Shown: positions 64,000 through 64,000 of the stretch, piece after piece
Position numbering within the stretch: the stretch's first letter is position 1
Layout: each line of letters starts with the position of its first letter
Program-made: the position numbers and the translations under genes
The notes under the pieces: generated by a model
What the model saw: only the letters and a program-made list of their open reading frames with translations
Told to the model about the DNA's origin: nothing
Databases searched by the model: none
Source of the DNA: Pseudomonas chlororaphis subsp. chlororaphis
GTDB lineage: Bacteria; Pseudomonadota; Gammaproteobacteria; Pseudomonadales; Pseudomonadaceae
Direction: 5' to 3'
Assembly (NCBI RefSeq): GCF_003945765.1
Contig: NZ_CP027712.1
Span: 1,922,001 to 1,986,000 of the forward strand
Length of the DNA stretch: 64,000 nucleotides

Positions 64000-64000
64000 C

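Overview
The window is a chromosomal segment of a Pseudomonas, most likely of the P. fluorescens group. The reasons are the high G+C, the gene order (sucAB-lpdG-sucCD, brnQ, htpG, fabAB beside a hybrid sensor kinase, gpsA, pyrF, a tRNA-Glu/tRNA-Gly array), Pseudomonas-type REP hairpins and very Pseudomonas-like protein sequences. No comparison was run; all family calls come from reading motifs.

Layout. 1-7.8 kb: 2-oxoglutarate dehydrogenase (sucA, truncated at the left edge, sucB, lpdG) and succinyl-CoA synthetase (sucCD). 7.8-14.9 kb: branched-chain amino acid carrier brnQ, two membrane proteins, a small lipoprotein, two tandem hotdog thioesterases, htpG with a clear heat-shock (sigma-32) promoter, and a dienelactone hydrolase. 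15-19.2 kb (mostly minus): a reverse transsulfuration pair (cystathionine beta-synthase and a gamma-lyase/synthase-type enzyme), a pirin and an OsmC protein. 19.3-30.9 kb: amidohydrolase, DUF3859 protein, chemoreceptor, fabAB, and a minus-strand operon of TonB-dependent receptor, periplasmic substrate-binding-like protein and hybrid histidine kinase, then gpsA. 30.9-46.6 kb: sixA, an acyl-CoA ligase with thioesterase, two alpha/beta hydrolases, a GST, an AI-2E-type permease, an OmpR-type two-component pair, pyrF, two oxidoreductases, a second chemoreceptor and a membrane-anchored protein.

At 46.9-47.4 kb a tandemly duplicated tRNA-Glu/tRNA-Gly pair has a strong promoter. From there to the conserved fadE end (63.3 kb to the right edge) lies what looks like an accessory block, 47.7-62.7 kb. 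It has two parts of special interest. (i) 49-58 kb: a TpsA/filamentous-haemagglutinin-like exoprotein with about 13 GLUG repeats, a fimbrial chaperone, a two-domain fimbrial tip adhesin and a BvgS/RocS-like hybrid kinase. This resembles the distal half of a CupB-type locus (CupB4-CupB5-CupB6), but no usher, major pilin, TpsB or response regulator is present. (ii) 59.5-62.7 kb: an AlaX-type tRNA-editing enzyme, a 2-oxoglutarate/Fe(II) oxygenase and a LysE-type exporter in a probable operon, with a divergent LysR regulator. This combination suggests production or handling of an unusual amino acid with export and translational self-protection; that reading is inference.
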